Assembly (NCBI GenBank): GCA_947462335.1
Contig: OX381707.1
Coordinates: 35,701,618 to 35,765,617 of the forward strand
Length of the DNA: 64,000 bases
Source: Harmothoe impar
Taxonomy: Eukaryota > Annelida > Polychaeta > Phyllodocida > Polynoidae
Direction: 5' to 3'
A program made the position numbers and the translations under genes. This document shows, piece after piece, positions 8,974 through 20,062 of this stretch (positions within the stretch are counted from its first letter, which is position 1; every line of letters begins with the position of its first letter). The notes beneath the pieces were generated by a model that was given only the letters and a program-made list of their open reading frames with translations, did not search any database and was not told the origin of the DNA.

Positions 8974-10156
8974 ATGTACATGTTATGTATCTGTCTTATG
9001 TACTGAGTTATGTGATGATTGCGTATAAGGTTTATTTTCTTTGGAAGGAAGCCATACTATTAATCGAATCATATGAGACGCATGAGTGCATTGTCTGAGT
9101 AAAGATGTCTACCGGTAAGTGTACTAATATGTTTACACAGAAAACCCAGGACTTACGGTACCTTTCATTGTGATAGACGTTATAATAATTGTTTTTCGAT
9201 GCATCGGGGTGTTGCTTATTGTTACCACTTCATCCCAAATATAAGTGGTATGTATTTTGTGATTTTGTGAGCCATAGGAGGTAGCTCCATGGTTGCAGGT
9301 TAGAAGGAGTAGGTGGGAGCTGGGATGGGGAGGGTACCGACTCCTGGACTCCCTCCGCCAACCTCTGTCCATTTCATTATAGGCCTGGTCCGCCCTTCTC
9401 TCCCCAACCAAGCTAATCCAATCTGGCTCGCCCCTAATGAAGAATCATGCCAGGCCATTTTGCGCCAAACTGTATCAATTAATTCCTATGTAATCTTCTT
9501 GTGACGTTGACCTTTCTCATTTTCATTAAGTGCTCTTTTCATATTAGATTTGCCCCTGTCGACCGACGTTGCAACTGGTCGCTGGGACTTATTGCAGCCG
9601 GTGTTGTTTTGACCTCAGCCCTGCTTCCGGCTAAGCAGGCTGGTGTGTGTCCAACGATTGTCAGGGTCATTGTCTATTTGGAGAGAAGAGTAGCGCTTTC
9701 ATCAGAGGCTGTTATACAAGTCAACAAGGACAAACTAAGAATGATCATGAAAAAGGGACGTCTAGCCAACATAAATTAAAGTACCAAAAGGCGTGATGTC
9801 CACTCGATCATTTGCCAAATGAAATCAATCATTTTACAAATATTAATGTGCCCCAGAAATGGGAGGGGGCGGTAACCCCGGACCCCCTCGTATCTGCCCC
9901 TAGCCAGGATGATTCTCATCGTCCCAGGGTTGTATATTAAATCTCGCGCTGACTGGGAACCGATCAATTATCCATTTTAGTGGAAGAGCAACTAATACTT
10001 AAAAATTAAATAACAACATTCAAATGATGACAATCCAATATTAGTGTCTTCAGATATTAAAGGAGAAACAAGATGTATTACCACAACCAACAGCAATCCA
10101 TCCTACCGGGGGGGGGGGGGGCGTACATACTTAATCAGTTAATCCGTCTCTTCTGA
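8974..10156. other. No recognised gene
   Basis: Unique-looking sequence with a few short frames, none similar to a known protein; a G run at 10110-10121. Confidence 0.4.
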
Positions 10157-10376
10157 TCACCCTTGCCAACAAAACCCTTCACCCGGATGGCATGGTACTT
10201 CAGGGCATCATATCCTTATGATGCATCAATGCAGCGTGGGCGAGTTACTCGCCGGCGCTGCATTTGAGCATCATACTGACCCTGTCAACATGAAATGATG
10301 AATGCTGCACGGGCGAGTTACTCGCCAGATTGTATTGATGACAACATTAAAGCACTCTGTTGCCTTTAAGGGTTAA
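10157..10376. mobile_element. TTAA-type miniature element, copy 1
   Basis: Member of a family of about 200-230 bp sharing GCGAGTTACTCGCC, GCTGCATT.AAGCATCA and a terminal CCTTTAAGGGTTAA. Related copies lie at 12929-13086, 37385-37590, 41505-41701, 49391-49622 and 60807-61016. The best-preserved ends read TTAACCCTTT...AAAGAGTTAA, which suits a piggyBac-like MITE inserting at TTAA. No coding capacity. Confidence 0.55.
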
Positions 10377-10589
10377 AATATAATATGTGTTCATGAGAAG
10401 TGCACTCGATCTATATCACACACAGTAAAAAACATTGCTTACGCTCTTGTGGATATGAGAGTCGATCATGCAATGTTTGAAGATTTATGGGAAGTTTGAA
10501 TGTTTCAAGTAAAAACAACTTCAATTATCGTTAAAAGGCAAACCTTTTCCGAAATGATTATTTCATTGTATTTTTTCTCTTTCATAATC

Positions 10590-10870
10590 AGTCCAAGATA
10601 GGGAGCTTGGGCAGACGGCGCCGAGCGATAATGATCTCATAATCGAGCAATAATTAAGAAGACACTTCATCTTGGCCGTAATTGAATTGAACCGTTTGTC
10701 TTTAACGAATCATCCCTGGGACTGATGGTGACAGTTTAATAATGGGAGGAGAGTGAATCACTCTCCAGACGGGGGCTTTGCCTGGGGCAGATTTACGACA
10801 TGTCGCAATGTGTGGACATCAAACGCCGCCATTATAGACTGTATGTACGAGTCATTCATTTTCTTCTAAA
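10590..10870. other. Non-repetitive candidate regulatory segment
   Basis: No ORF. Rich in homeodomain-like TAAT/ATTA and GATAATGATC-type cores (AGCAATAATTAAG, CCGTAATTGAATTG) mixed with GC-rich blocks, unlike the flanking AT-rich low-information DNA. It may be a conserved non-coding element near TLX, but conservation cannot be judged from one sequence. Confidence 0.25.
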
Positions 10871-11148
10871 TTAGATTTGTATCTTTCCCCGCTAGACTCA
10901 TTAATAGTGACTTTACCCCTCAGGTGGCGCTGCTGTAGCTTAATGTATTCATGAAGTGGGTGCCTATTGCTATTGTTCACATGACTGTGAAACTAAACTG
11001 TTCTACTTTCTTGACAATGCCATTCATGTAGACAATTACCACAAAGCTTACACAAGTAGACGATATAAACATATACAAGAGGATGTTATGATATTTGGTA
11101 CATCGTAGTACTAACAGGATAACATTATACATTATGTTACATTATTTA

Positions 11149-11376
11149 GGCAATAAAAAAAGGTTTGTTTCAGGTCACCCGACCGACCCTATCAAAACAG
11201 CCGACCCTATATTTTTTATGCAATTTTAAAGAAATGTTTACCTTTTTTGGGGTCAATTTTAGCGTCTTCGGAGAGGCTGGCTAGTACTTTCATGTTTAAA
11301 AAAAGTTTTTAAAAAATCCGACCTACCGACCCTACATTTTCTGCCCATGTTACCCGAAACAAACCTTTTTTTGGCC
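11149..11376. mobile_element. Intact GGCC...GGTTTGTTTC miniature inverted-repeat element
   Basis: Ends are inverted: GGC(A/C)A..AAAAGGTTTGTTTC at the left, GAAACAAACCTTTTTTTGGCC at the right. Internal blocks are CACCCGACCGACCCTA and CGACCTACCGACCCTAC. It serves as the empty-site reference for the copy at 19173-29333 that is split by the large element. Decayed relatives occur at about 36265-36350, 45050-45180 and 59308-59487. Confidence 0.75.
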
Positions 11377-12329
11377 TTACCAGATGATCTCCAAACAATT
11401 GGATACTTTTTCTTTGGTGGGGGGGGGGGGGGGGAGGCAGCATTTAACTGCCCCAATCATGCTCTAACATAATAGGAGATGTACATATGTTACTAAGCAT
11501 TCACTGTGAATAATTGCGTCATCATTTTACTGTATGTGTTCGTGAGTGGCCTTGACAAACGCAAATGCTTATCAGATCCAGTTTGCAAGGCACCATATAT
11601 TTAGTATGATTTCTACGATATAATGATCACACGAATGGGTGTACTGATATTGGTAGACGATTACTATTTGGATAATAATACCTGTATATGAATAAAGTGA
11701 GCAAAGTAGGAAATGGGATGGAGAGGGATAGTCGTAAAATTATATAATAAGCAAATTTGCCATTCATCATGCCTTGAAATTGTTGTCTTTTTTGCGTCGT
11801 GATTGGTACGTCGGTCTGTATCTTGTGCACATGTGTAATGGTGTGTGTGTGGGTGTGTTGGGAAAGGGGAGGCGCACAGTGGCACATGGACTATCATTAT
11901 TGTGATTGCGTTGGGATTACAGTGTATATTGCCATGGATGCATTAGTTCTTACTGGCTTATTGGAATGACTATAAATGAGCATTAGTGATCAGACAACCC
12001 ATTACACATTACACATGATCCGTGATTTGATTTTGGGTACCCAATGTGATAGGAGGTGGCCGTTTAGTTTTCCGTGGAGACTCTCTCACTTTGACCTCTA
12101 TCTCCACAACGATAGTATGCATGGTAAAGCAGACCACATAAAACACGAACTGGTTGTATAGGGGACAGCGTATATGTATAGATGTCTGTTTGTCCTTAAT
12201 CCTCCTAAATCATTGTCACAGGAATTGAGAAGAACTAGCGACCCTTGCATGGACTGTGCCTAGTATAATGAACCCTGATTGTGGTCTGGTGATTTGAGGT
12301 TTACAGATACAGCCTGTTTATAGTGAATA
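11377..12329. other. No recognised gene
   Basis: A poly-G run (11418-11433), a (GT)n stretch (11840-11860) and otherwise unremarkable sequence. Confidence 0.4.
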
Positions 12330-12870
12330 GACAACCCTGTAGCTCCTGTGTCCGGGATCTGCAGGTCACTGAGGTCGTCCCCATACAGTCAGCATGCTGT
12401 CAGGTCACCCCCCGCACCCCGGGGTGGGGGCGGGGTGGGGCGGCCGGCGCCTGGATTCTGTCGGCGGCCCAAGACCCCAGATTGGGCGTCCTGGAAGGAT
12501 TTCATAAGTCAGCCTTAACTCCATTACATGCCGCAAGGGGGCCAGCCACCAATGAGGCCAATCACGTTACAGGCCGAATTAAAAGCGAGGCACGCGGGGC
12601 CCAGCTCCGGCCGAGAGGGAACCAATCAGAACGAGGCGCCAATTAATAAACACAGACCACGTGATCTGTGTGGACAATGTCAAGCCCAACGCCCAACAAA
12701 AGTCATTTGCTTCTAACCGGATTTAATCACGCGCTGACCCCCGCGCTGCGCAGCCGCACTGTAATGGGATGATGCCAACTGTCCCGGTGCATTATGGACC
12801 GCCGACTACCCGGAAGTGGCGTCTGGTGTGCCGCCTAGCGGTTGGAGAGGGAGTTGAGTAATGAAAAGCA
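12330..12870. other. GC-rich candidate regulatory segment
   Basis: CpG-containing and non-repetitive, with two CCAAT boxes (GCCAATCACG near 12557, ACCAATCAGA near 12621), a palindrome-like CACAGACCACGTGATCTGTGTG around an E-box near 12660, and GGATTTAATCACGCG near 12720. Frames of 60-107 codons across it have no similarity. Possible enhancer or promoter. Confidence 0.3.
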
Positions 12871-12928
12871 CCGGAAAAGAGAGTCCACTTCATAACGCCC
12901 CTCGCTGTGGTAGTGCCTTAGTATATTA

Positions 12929-13086
12929 ACCCTTTAAGGACCGCATAGTGTTTCAATGCTAAGGGATTCATGCACCACCCAAGGTTGACTCTCTCACTTT
13001 GCTAATCTCTCTCTCATATGGCCTGAATGCATCATGAGTACACATGGCATAGCGGTTTAAAGCACGATGCGGCTCGTAAAGGGTTA
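12929..13086. mobile_element. TTAA-type miniature element, degraded copy
   Basis: Begins AACCCTTTAAGGACCGCAT and ends GATGCGGCTCGTAAAGGGTTAG, the inverted ends of the family described at 10157. The interior differs from the other copies. Confidence 0.45.
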
Positions 13087-14104
13087 GCCAAAGATAAACT
13101 GATGAGAAAAGATGGCTGAACCTTTCTGAAAATGAAGTCTTTTCTCTTGTATAGATACCGGTAGCAGAACACTTGCACATGTCAAACAAACAGGATCTGA
13201 CCATAGGGAACCCAACTAGCCATATCATAAGGCGATCTTTTGAATGTCAATATACACTGGCGATAGTGGGAACTATGTTACATGTTAGTACATGTTACTC
13301 TGGACTATACGCAATGTCTATGGAAGGCTCCGGGGAGAGTCATGCACCGTGACCTGGGCTTGACCTTTTGCTGGGTTTGGGCAATGCCTATTGTACTGTA
13401 GGGACCAGCGAGCATGAACCAGAAAGTTTTATGGGAAAGGTCCTATAGCGAATTGGCACCAGACATTCAATACTTGGTTGCTGGTCCATACAGAAATAGA
13501 AGTACTGCCCAAAAAGGGTAAGGTCAGGCCATGCAGAATTGTACTCAAAAGTGCTATTGTTTGCCGCGGCATTGCAGGGGCGTGGCAAGCAGTTTTAAGT
13601 AGGGGGGACTGAGGGGTATATTTTTACCCGTTTTGACCCCTTTTTACTTGACCTTTTTGGTTTGACCTTTATTGGGTTTGGTCTAAAGTGGGGGGACATG
13701 TCTCCCCCGCCCCCCCCCCCCCCCCCCCCCCTGTTGCCACGCCCTTGCCTTGGCGCGGCACACGCTCGATGCAAACGCGACATCATTGTGTATAATCTAA
13801 CTAGTTATATTCTGAATTACTTGAAATGCTCAGGTATATAGTTTCAAATTTTCTGTGTTGCTGGCAACATAATCTTTTGAGCAGTAAAGAATGTTTGTCT
13901 CCAATAATGTTATTGCTTAATGAACTACACCAGCTGTCAGGTTCGGACGTGTGTTACAGAGATGATGTGGATGAAGTTGTCTTGTGGCATCATAACATAG
14001 GACTCAAAGTATGAAGACCTCTGCTGAAATAAAAGAGTTGTGTTTCCCATAGCTTCAAGCCAAACTTCAGGAAAGACGGAGACAACTTCCTGAAAGATAA
14101 TTGC
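13087..14104. other. No recognised gene
   Basis: Holds a C-rich tract (13700-13732) flanked by an imperfect inverted repeat (GGGGCGTGGCAAGC / TGCCACGCCCTTGCC, 13577 and 13734), suggesting a small, degraded inverted-repeat element. Otherwise nothing recognised. Confidence 0.35.
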
Positions 14105-14480
14105 ACGTCAGCCGTTCTCGGAAATTAAATCACCCATCTGTCCAATCGCCGTGTGGCTTTTATATTATTACGGCAAGTCTACCTGCAGGCAGGAACTGCC
14201 CATATCGTTTCGTGTCGCTCCCGTTGATTGGATAAGCGTCGACTGGGGCGACTTCCGGGGACGCCTCTGACGAGATCAAAATGGATCCTGCACTGAGTCT
14301 GCGTCGTCATATTTTGGCGCGTAATCTGAGTGCGCTGATGGCCAAACAAATAAAATGTCGTCTGCTTAGACGGCGTCGATGGTTGTCGTCACGTCATCGA
14401 CGTCCAGTCACTTCCCATCTGCGAATCTCGCGGGAGAAGGGACGGGGTTTATCAATTTGCGGTTTTGACCTTTTGAAGGT
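14105..14480. other. Non-repetitive GC-rich segment with short ORF
   Basis: Contains GTTGATTGGATAAG (CCAAT box) near 14222, CTACCTGCAGGCAGG near 14179, and an ATG at 14281 in good context (AAAATGG) opening a 108-codon frame very rich in Arg. The frame has no recognised similarity and runs into AT-rich DNA, so I do not call a gene. A regulatory role is equally possible. Confidence 0.22.
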
Positions 14481-14673
14481 CATGTCTTTCTGTCAACACT
14501 TGCTGAAGCGCAGTAGACAACTACCATTTAATACTTATTTTATACCGTATTTTCAAAACATGTGGAGTGCTATATCATACCAGCTTATTGTTTTGGCATA
14601 CGTATAGGCCTGAGATATGTGACCCAACAAGCAAAAAGACCCATCCGCGGGGGATTTTTAGTTCTGGCTTTGG

Positions 14674-14687
14674 CCACCAGGGGGCAC
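14674..14687 (+). promoter_or_regulatory. CTCF-type motif
   Basis: CCACCAGGGGGCAC matches the CTCF core consensus CCASYAGRKGGCRS at all 14 positions. Orientation is + strand. Confidence 0.45.
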
Positions 14688-15184
14688 CGGAAGGGCTAGA
14701 GAGTGCATAGTTCAAGTAAAAATGCTCTAGGCTAATTTTTTGTGTAGAATTCAATAGACTTATCATAATTGTTCTATCTTTACTGCACATTCAATATTTG
14801 GAATGCAAAAAGAACGTTTTCTATGGAAATTTAGCATATAAGACATTATTTGGTTGCCATGGAAACCATTCCATTACACAAAATGGGAGATAATTTCTTA
14901 AGTATCACATCAGTTACTCAAAACTGAGAACAGACTGTAAAAATTCCTTCTAGAACCAAATTTAGACTAAAAAATACCATTTTATTTGGTTATTTATAAA
15001 TAAAACTGATTTTTTATAATTATTGCTATTTATCATGGGATGCGATGCAATGCTCTTAGAGCTTATCTACCATGTTCAGTTATTGATATGTACCAATCTT
15101 TGAAAATCAATTCCCACAAAGCTACCAGGAATTTTTAAACTCATGATATCTCATTTTAAAGGGTATGACACCAACTTTAAATAC

Positions 15185-15382
15185 TACACTCTAAGAACAG
15201 TGTGTTGTGGGAACATGCATAGGAAGTTGCACACACATATTTGCAACACACCTTTGAGATCAACACACTTTTGGCAAAGAGTGTGTAGTGGGTAGTGTGT
15301 TACACCAAGATGTGTGTTAAAAGTGGCTGCAGAAAAGCGTGTTGATAAGTGTGTAAACGTAACACACTGTTCTTAGAGTGTA
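15185..15382. mobile_element. TACACTCTAAGAACAGTGTG miniature element
   Basis: 198 bp with perfect 22-base inverted ends (TACACTCTAAGAACAGTGTG.. and its reverse complement at 15361-15382) and an interior made of CACACTT/AAGTGTGT units. No coding capacity. The same family forms the ends of the 15521-17417 element. Confidence 0.8.
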
Positions 15383-15724
15383 ATTCCTCCCTGGATGGGT
15401 CTTTTCCCTAGCCTGGTCACATATGACGACCTTTTAGATCAATGAGAGGGCTCCAAGTATACTCGGTAATTGTTAAAGGGCGAGCTCTTGCTGCTACCTC
15501 AGCAATAACCGGAATGGGCCTACACTCTAAAAACAGTGTGTTACGTTTACACACTTTTCAACACACTTTTCTGAAGCCACTTTTAACACACTTTTTTGTG
15601 GTAACACACTACACACTTTTGGCAAAAGTGTGTTGAATCTAAAAAGTGTGTTGGTGTACAAAGCCATGGTATTGAGGAGGTGGGGGTTAAAATAGCTGTT
15701 CTATACCTCACAGAGTGTGTCAGG

Positions 15725-15804
15725 TGCCGTGGCTGAGTGTTCTAGGGGCTGGCACATGAGTCCTATCCATGCAGGTTCGAATCCCTTGACAATTATTGTT
15801 TTTT
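15725..15804 (+). repeat. tRNA-like Pol III module (SINE-type)
   Basis: A-box-like TGGCTGAGTGT (15730-15740), perfect B box GGTTCGAATCC (15774-15784) and a T6 terminator (15799-15804). The acceptor stem does not pair, so this is tRNA-derived rather than a working tRNA gene. Confidence 0.6.
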
Positions 15805-16424
15805 CAATATCAAGTATGATTACTTTCTATATGGGTTAAGAGTTAAATTAGTATAGATTTATTTAATTTCTTGTCAGGTCTATTCATGTTCATACTGTGC
15901 ATATACTGTGCGTATCACTTTTAAATGCTTCTTATATCTAGGAAAAGTGTTTATTGAACCACTCATAATATATAGAAAAGTGGGAATAGAAGTATTATAT
16001 CAAAACTGACTTTGTATTGACAGTGAAAAAATCATAGTCAACCACTTTGAACACATCCAAGCTCATGACCCTGGCGAAACTGACACACCTGATAACCAAC
16101 TGGTGACTGTGGCGCAATGTGCCATGACCGTACCACTGTCAGATAGCGTGGGATGGCTGCTCTCACAACCTTTTCTCAGAGTCTCCAGTGGTCCATTGTA
16201 GCCTTTTCCCCTCCCGGCTAGGACCACCTTCGTCAACACTGATATCTGCTATATCTTTACCAGTCGCAAGTGTATTATGCTTCTACGGGTTGAAGCGGAT
16301 CGGTGCAAGTCTCATGGGAGACCAGGACACCGAAGGTTCCCCGCAGTCTGTCTACCGACACTTACAGACGCGACTCCTGTCAGGACAACTTGTTTCACTT
16401 GGGAAGATTTGGTGCCAGGTCTTC

Positions 16425-16490
16425 TCTGGGGATCGAACCCAGGACCTCTCACACACTTGTCCAGCCACTTGCTCAGTAGGCCACCAAATC
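16425..16490 (-). repeat. tRNA-like Pol III module 2
   Basis: On the - strand: A-box-like TGGCCTACTGAGC (16471-16483) and B box GGTTCGATCCC (16429-16439). Acceptor pairing is not evident. Confidence 0.5.
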
Positions 16491-17114
16491 TCCTTGTACA
16501 ATCATGGTGTATTCCCCACTCAAATAGGTACCAGAACACACAACAGTGAGGAGACACAAAGTATTCTCAAAGATCACACAACTTCTTACCAGTTACCAGT
16601 AAGCTATATAACTTACCCTTGGGTATTGATATGTTATGACAGGAAGTGGTTCTTAGACAATACAAAGACCGCCCTTATTGAGGGATGCCAATGCACTGAC
16701 TAATAATTTGCAGGGCTTTATATCTATTATAAAGACAATAGTTAATAAGCTATTAATAAGCCATGCTTTTACAGCCTTACAGAACCTCTAATGAGGTCTT
16801 ATATGGGATGGTTATTTGGTTCATGCAAAGAGTATGTGTGTATAGTTGAAGAGAATAAACTTCCCATCTATTTCCAATATGGATCGAGTGAGTTTGCTCA
16901 TTCAATGAGATTCAAATAATACAGTTTTTGTATGTATCTCATTGCAAAGTAAATAGGTGTCATATCTTTCATTGTAGTAGAGGGGATTGGTTGGGGAGGG
17001 GGTTGTAAAACAGTTCAACCCCTCCTGAGGGGAAGAGAAATTTGACACTTCTTGAGGGGGGGGGGCTAAAATATTATGGTCCTTCTTAGAAAATAAACAT
17101 TTCCATTTGACGGT

Positions 17115-17190
17115 CAGCCCCATAGGGAATCGAGCCGGGGATCTTCAAGTTCTCAGTCCAAAGACTAGTCCACTGAGCCACTGCTACAGC
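17115..17190 (-). repeat. tRNA-like Pol III module 3
   Basis: On the - strand: A box TGGCTCAGTGG (17170-17180) fits the consensus; B box GGCTCGATTCC (17126-17136) has one change from GGTTCGANTCC. Probably a tRNA-derived relic. Confidence 0.5.
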
Positions 17191-17568
17191 TACTATATGG
17201 CTGAAAGAATGTAGCATAGGTACATGATAGACCTTTACTGCTGCTGCCCCCTTTTGTATATGATACACACCTCTATGACCTCAAGTGTGTAAGCAGGTAA
17301 GTGAGTTGACAAAAAGTGTGTAACAATTCATAAGTGTGTAAAATCTCAAAGTGTGTTGCAAATTTATGTGTGTTACTCTTAAAGCATGTTCCCACAACAC
17401 ACTGTTCTTAGAGTGTAGGGCCTGTACCTTGGGCCTTCTATGGGTGGCAAGGGGGGGGGGGGCGGTTAAGGTGCAAACGGTACCCCTTGTGGTACCTATC
17501 ATACTTGACACACCCAGCGAAATTCAATAGTTGATAACCATCAGCTTTTCATGGTCGTGTATTTAGGA

Positions 17569-18892
17569 TACCCAGGTAACATAAGGGAGTGCTCATTTTT
17601 TAACAACAGGGGGGGGGCGGTGAGATTTCGCGCGGAGCGTGCGAAATTTTTTCACCCCACCCCCGCTAGAGGGGTCGAAAATTTTTACCCCCCCCGGCAG
17701 GCCGAAAATCGCGCGCGTTCGCGCCCCTTTGTAGCATAGTAACGCGCGGGCTTTTTCCTTCAAAACAGGTTGAATTTTTTTCACCCCCCCCCCAAGAGGG
17801 GTCTAAATTTTTTACCCCCCCCCCCGGTCAAGGGGTCCAAATTTTTTACCCCCCCCCCCAAATCCACCACCCCCCCCTGTTGTTAAAAAATGAGCACTCC
17901 CTAAGTACATTGGGCCATGATTGGGCCAATATACCACTTAAAATTGGGCCAATAATGGCATTTTGATATTGGCCCACTGCTGGTTTGACCACTGGCCCAG
18001 TGATGGCCCATGCTTGGATAAAGGGATATTGATTTCATGTTGGCCCAATGTTGGGCCAACATCAAAATGTTTTTACATTATTCGAAGGTTAGAAATTAGA
18101 CATCGGACCAACCTTGTTATACGTATGTCGGCCCAACATATAATTTTCAACATAGGACCACTGCAACAATCACTGATATTGAACAATATTATTTTTATGT
18201 GTATAATTGAATGTGCAAGCATACTTAAAACATGACTGTCAAGAATCATCAGTTTAGAAAGAGCCATTTCTGTCTTTTTAATTCATCTTGATCACTATCC
18301 CAATATGGTTAGAAATAATACAAACTGTATTACTATCATTTAGAACTTATCTAACTCCATTACCCACACATGAGGTGTCTTCAAGTTACTTTTGACAAAT
18401 TCCCACGGGTGTCATGCAGTAAATGGTACTTTTAGATATCAAATTTCATCCATGAACTTCCTCTGACCTTTAAACATGTAGAGCACACTGGGGATCACGT
18501 TTATAACCCAATATGATGACAAAGTAGGAGCCATCCTGTAAGGAATTCCTCAGGCAACATTGAATCCCCCTGGTGTAGATCACAGCCAATATTGGACAAG
18601 TGTAGATTGAATTGATGTTGGTCCACCATCAGAAATAATATGATGGCCCTGAAGTGTCCTAACACTGGGCCAACACTGGGTCAATATCAACAATATCAAG
18701 CATGGACCAGCTCTGGGCCAGCGGTCAACCCAGCGATGGCCCATTATCAGAATTGCCAGAGGTGGGCCATCATTGTGATTTGTATGTTGAACCAATGTAT
18801 ACATTACTTACAATGGGCCATGGTTGGTATAAAGATTGCGATGGAGTCGATCATTGCCGACATTGGCCCAATATACCCTTGCTACCTGGGTA
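17569..18892. mobile_element. TGGGCCAA-repeat element with TACCCAGGTA ends
   Basis: Inverted ends TACCCAGGTAAC (17569-17580) and GCTACCTGGGTA (18881-18892) bracket a region filled with short palindromic TTGGGCCAA / TTGGCCCAA units (clusters at 17909-18065 and 18600-18880). A separate miniature element sits inside it near the left end. No ORF of note. It is a non-autonomous DNA element whose superfamily I cannot name. Confidence 0.55.
17585..17901. mobile_element. Nested MITE with TAA target duplication
   Basis: 317 bp with inverted ends GGGAGTGCTCATTTTTTAAC... and ...TGAGCACTCCC, flanked by TAA at 17582-17584 and 17902-17904, as expected for PIF/Harbinger-type MITEs. The interior is C-run rich with repeated AAATTTTTTACCCCCCC units. 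It is inserted within the TGGGCCAA element and is therefore younger than it. Confidence 0.7.
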
Positions 18893-19172
18893 CATGCTTG
18901 GAATGTTTTCCCAGTGCCCTGACAGGTATAAAATTAGGAAATTTATGTCTTGGTTCGAGAGTGATCAAAATCGGTGTTTTTCAGGTTACATGGTTAGAAA
19001 ATCTAGGCTAGATAGGTCGTTTCTATTTCTCTTCTTTTTTAACTTTTGGAATTGAAAGGGATTTTTTCCATTAAACTCATCGACTCAACGGTTATTAAGC
19101 CGGTCTGAAAATGAGGAAAAAGCCCCAAAAATGTTATTCTTCTCCGAGTTGGATAGACATGTCTATAGGTAA
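18893..19172. other. Spacer without recognised feature
   Basis: No gene or repeat recognised before the split miniature element. Confidence 0.4.
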
Positions 19173-19307
19173 GGCCAAAAAAAGAAGGTTTGTTTCAGGT
19201 CACCCGATCGACCCTATCAAAATAGGGCCGACCCTACGTTTTTTTATGCAATTTTGAAGAATTTTCCTTATTCTTACCCTTTTTGGGTGAATGTTTGGGT
19301 CTTCGGA

Positions 19308-19394
19308 AGTAGTATAGTATGTATCGGAACGGGACTATAGTTAAGTACTGTTTATTACTCAATCGACATGCAGCCAATCAGAGGCCTCCATTTG
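19308..19394. repeat. Left TIR of the satellite element
   Basis: Identical to the reverse complement of 4887-4973. It includes an AGCCAATCAG CCAAT box at 19372-19381. Confidence 0.92.
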
Positions 19395-19860
19395 ACCGGA
19401 AGTGACGTCACATGCCCATATAAGGGCATACCGGAAGTGACGTCACGTGACCTTGACCTAGTTAGAGGTCAAGGTCATGACTCAGCCAATCAGAGGCTTC
19501 CATTTGCCCGGAAGTGATGTCACACGCCCATATAAGGGCATACCGGAAGTGACGTCATGTGACGTCACACGCCCATATAAGGGCATACCGGAAGTGACGT
19601 CATGTGACCTTCACATGTACATATAAGGGCATACCGGAAGTGACGTCAAGCGACCTTGACTTAGTTAGAGGCTTCTGATTGGCTGGTACACCGGAAGTGA
19701 CCCATTTATGCAAATGAGGGGCCTACTTCTGGTCAAATGGAGACCTCTGATTGGTTGGGTCATGAAGAAATGTGTCTCTTAATTTAATTTTGTTTAGGAA
19801 GTGATCGATTTTAGGATCACGCGACCGGAAGTGACCTGATGAGTCACGTGACTAGAAGTG
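19395..19860. promoter_or_regulatory. Dense enhancer-like array: CArG-ETS-CRE modules, AP-1/E-box, octamer
   Basis: Three 30-base modules place CCATATAAGG (CArG/SRF), five bases, CCGGAAGT (ETS) and TGACGTCA (CRE) overlapping by one base: 19416-19445, 19528-19557, 19573-19602; a fourth at 19619-19648 has ACATATAAGG. Extra ETS/CRE pairs lie at 19395-19410. Also seen are an inverted pair of TGACCTTGA/TCAAGGTCA nuclear-receptor sites (19448-19477), an octamer ATGCAAAT (19708-19715) and TGAGTCACGTG (19840-19850), an AP-1 site fused to an E-box. These are exact matches to well-known animal consensus sites. Activity is inference. Confidence 0.65.
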
Positions 19861-20062
19861 ACGACGACACATACCTTAATTAGACGATTCAGCAGCGACC
19901 GGAGGAAGTGTCACTTTAAGAGGACACGCTAGTTAATTGTTATAATTGTTTTACTTACTAATAAAAGAAGACGTATGAAAATAAACACAACAATAATTTT
20001 ATTTTATTTTTTTATTTTCTTTTTTTCAATTCTAATAACACTCTATTTTTGAAAAGATGCGC

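Larger units (their letters stand above)
15521..17417. mobile_element. 1.9 kb composite inverted-repeat element with GGGCC target duplication
   Basis: 22-base ends of the same family as 15185-15382 (one mismatch between them) lie at 15521-15542 and 17396-17417 and are bracketed by GGGCC at 15516-15520 and 17418-17422, a likely 5-bp target duplication. The arms (about 140 bases each side) are CACACTT-rich. The 1.6 kb interior is not present in the short relative and holds three tRNA-like modules but no recognisable transposase. Confidence 0.6.

Noticed and set aside
15725..17190. Genuine tRNA genes
   Set aside because: A and B boxes are good but acceptor stems do not pair and anticodon arms are poor; tRNA-derived repeats fit better.
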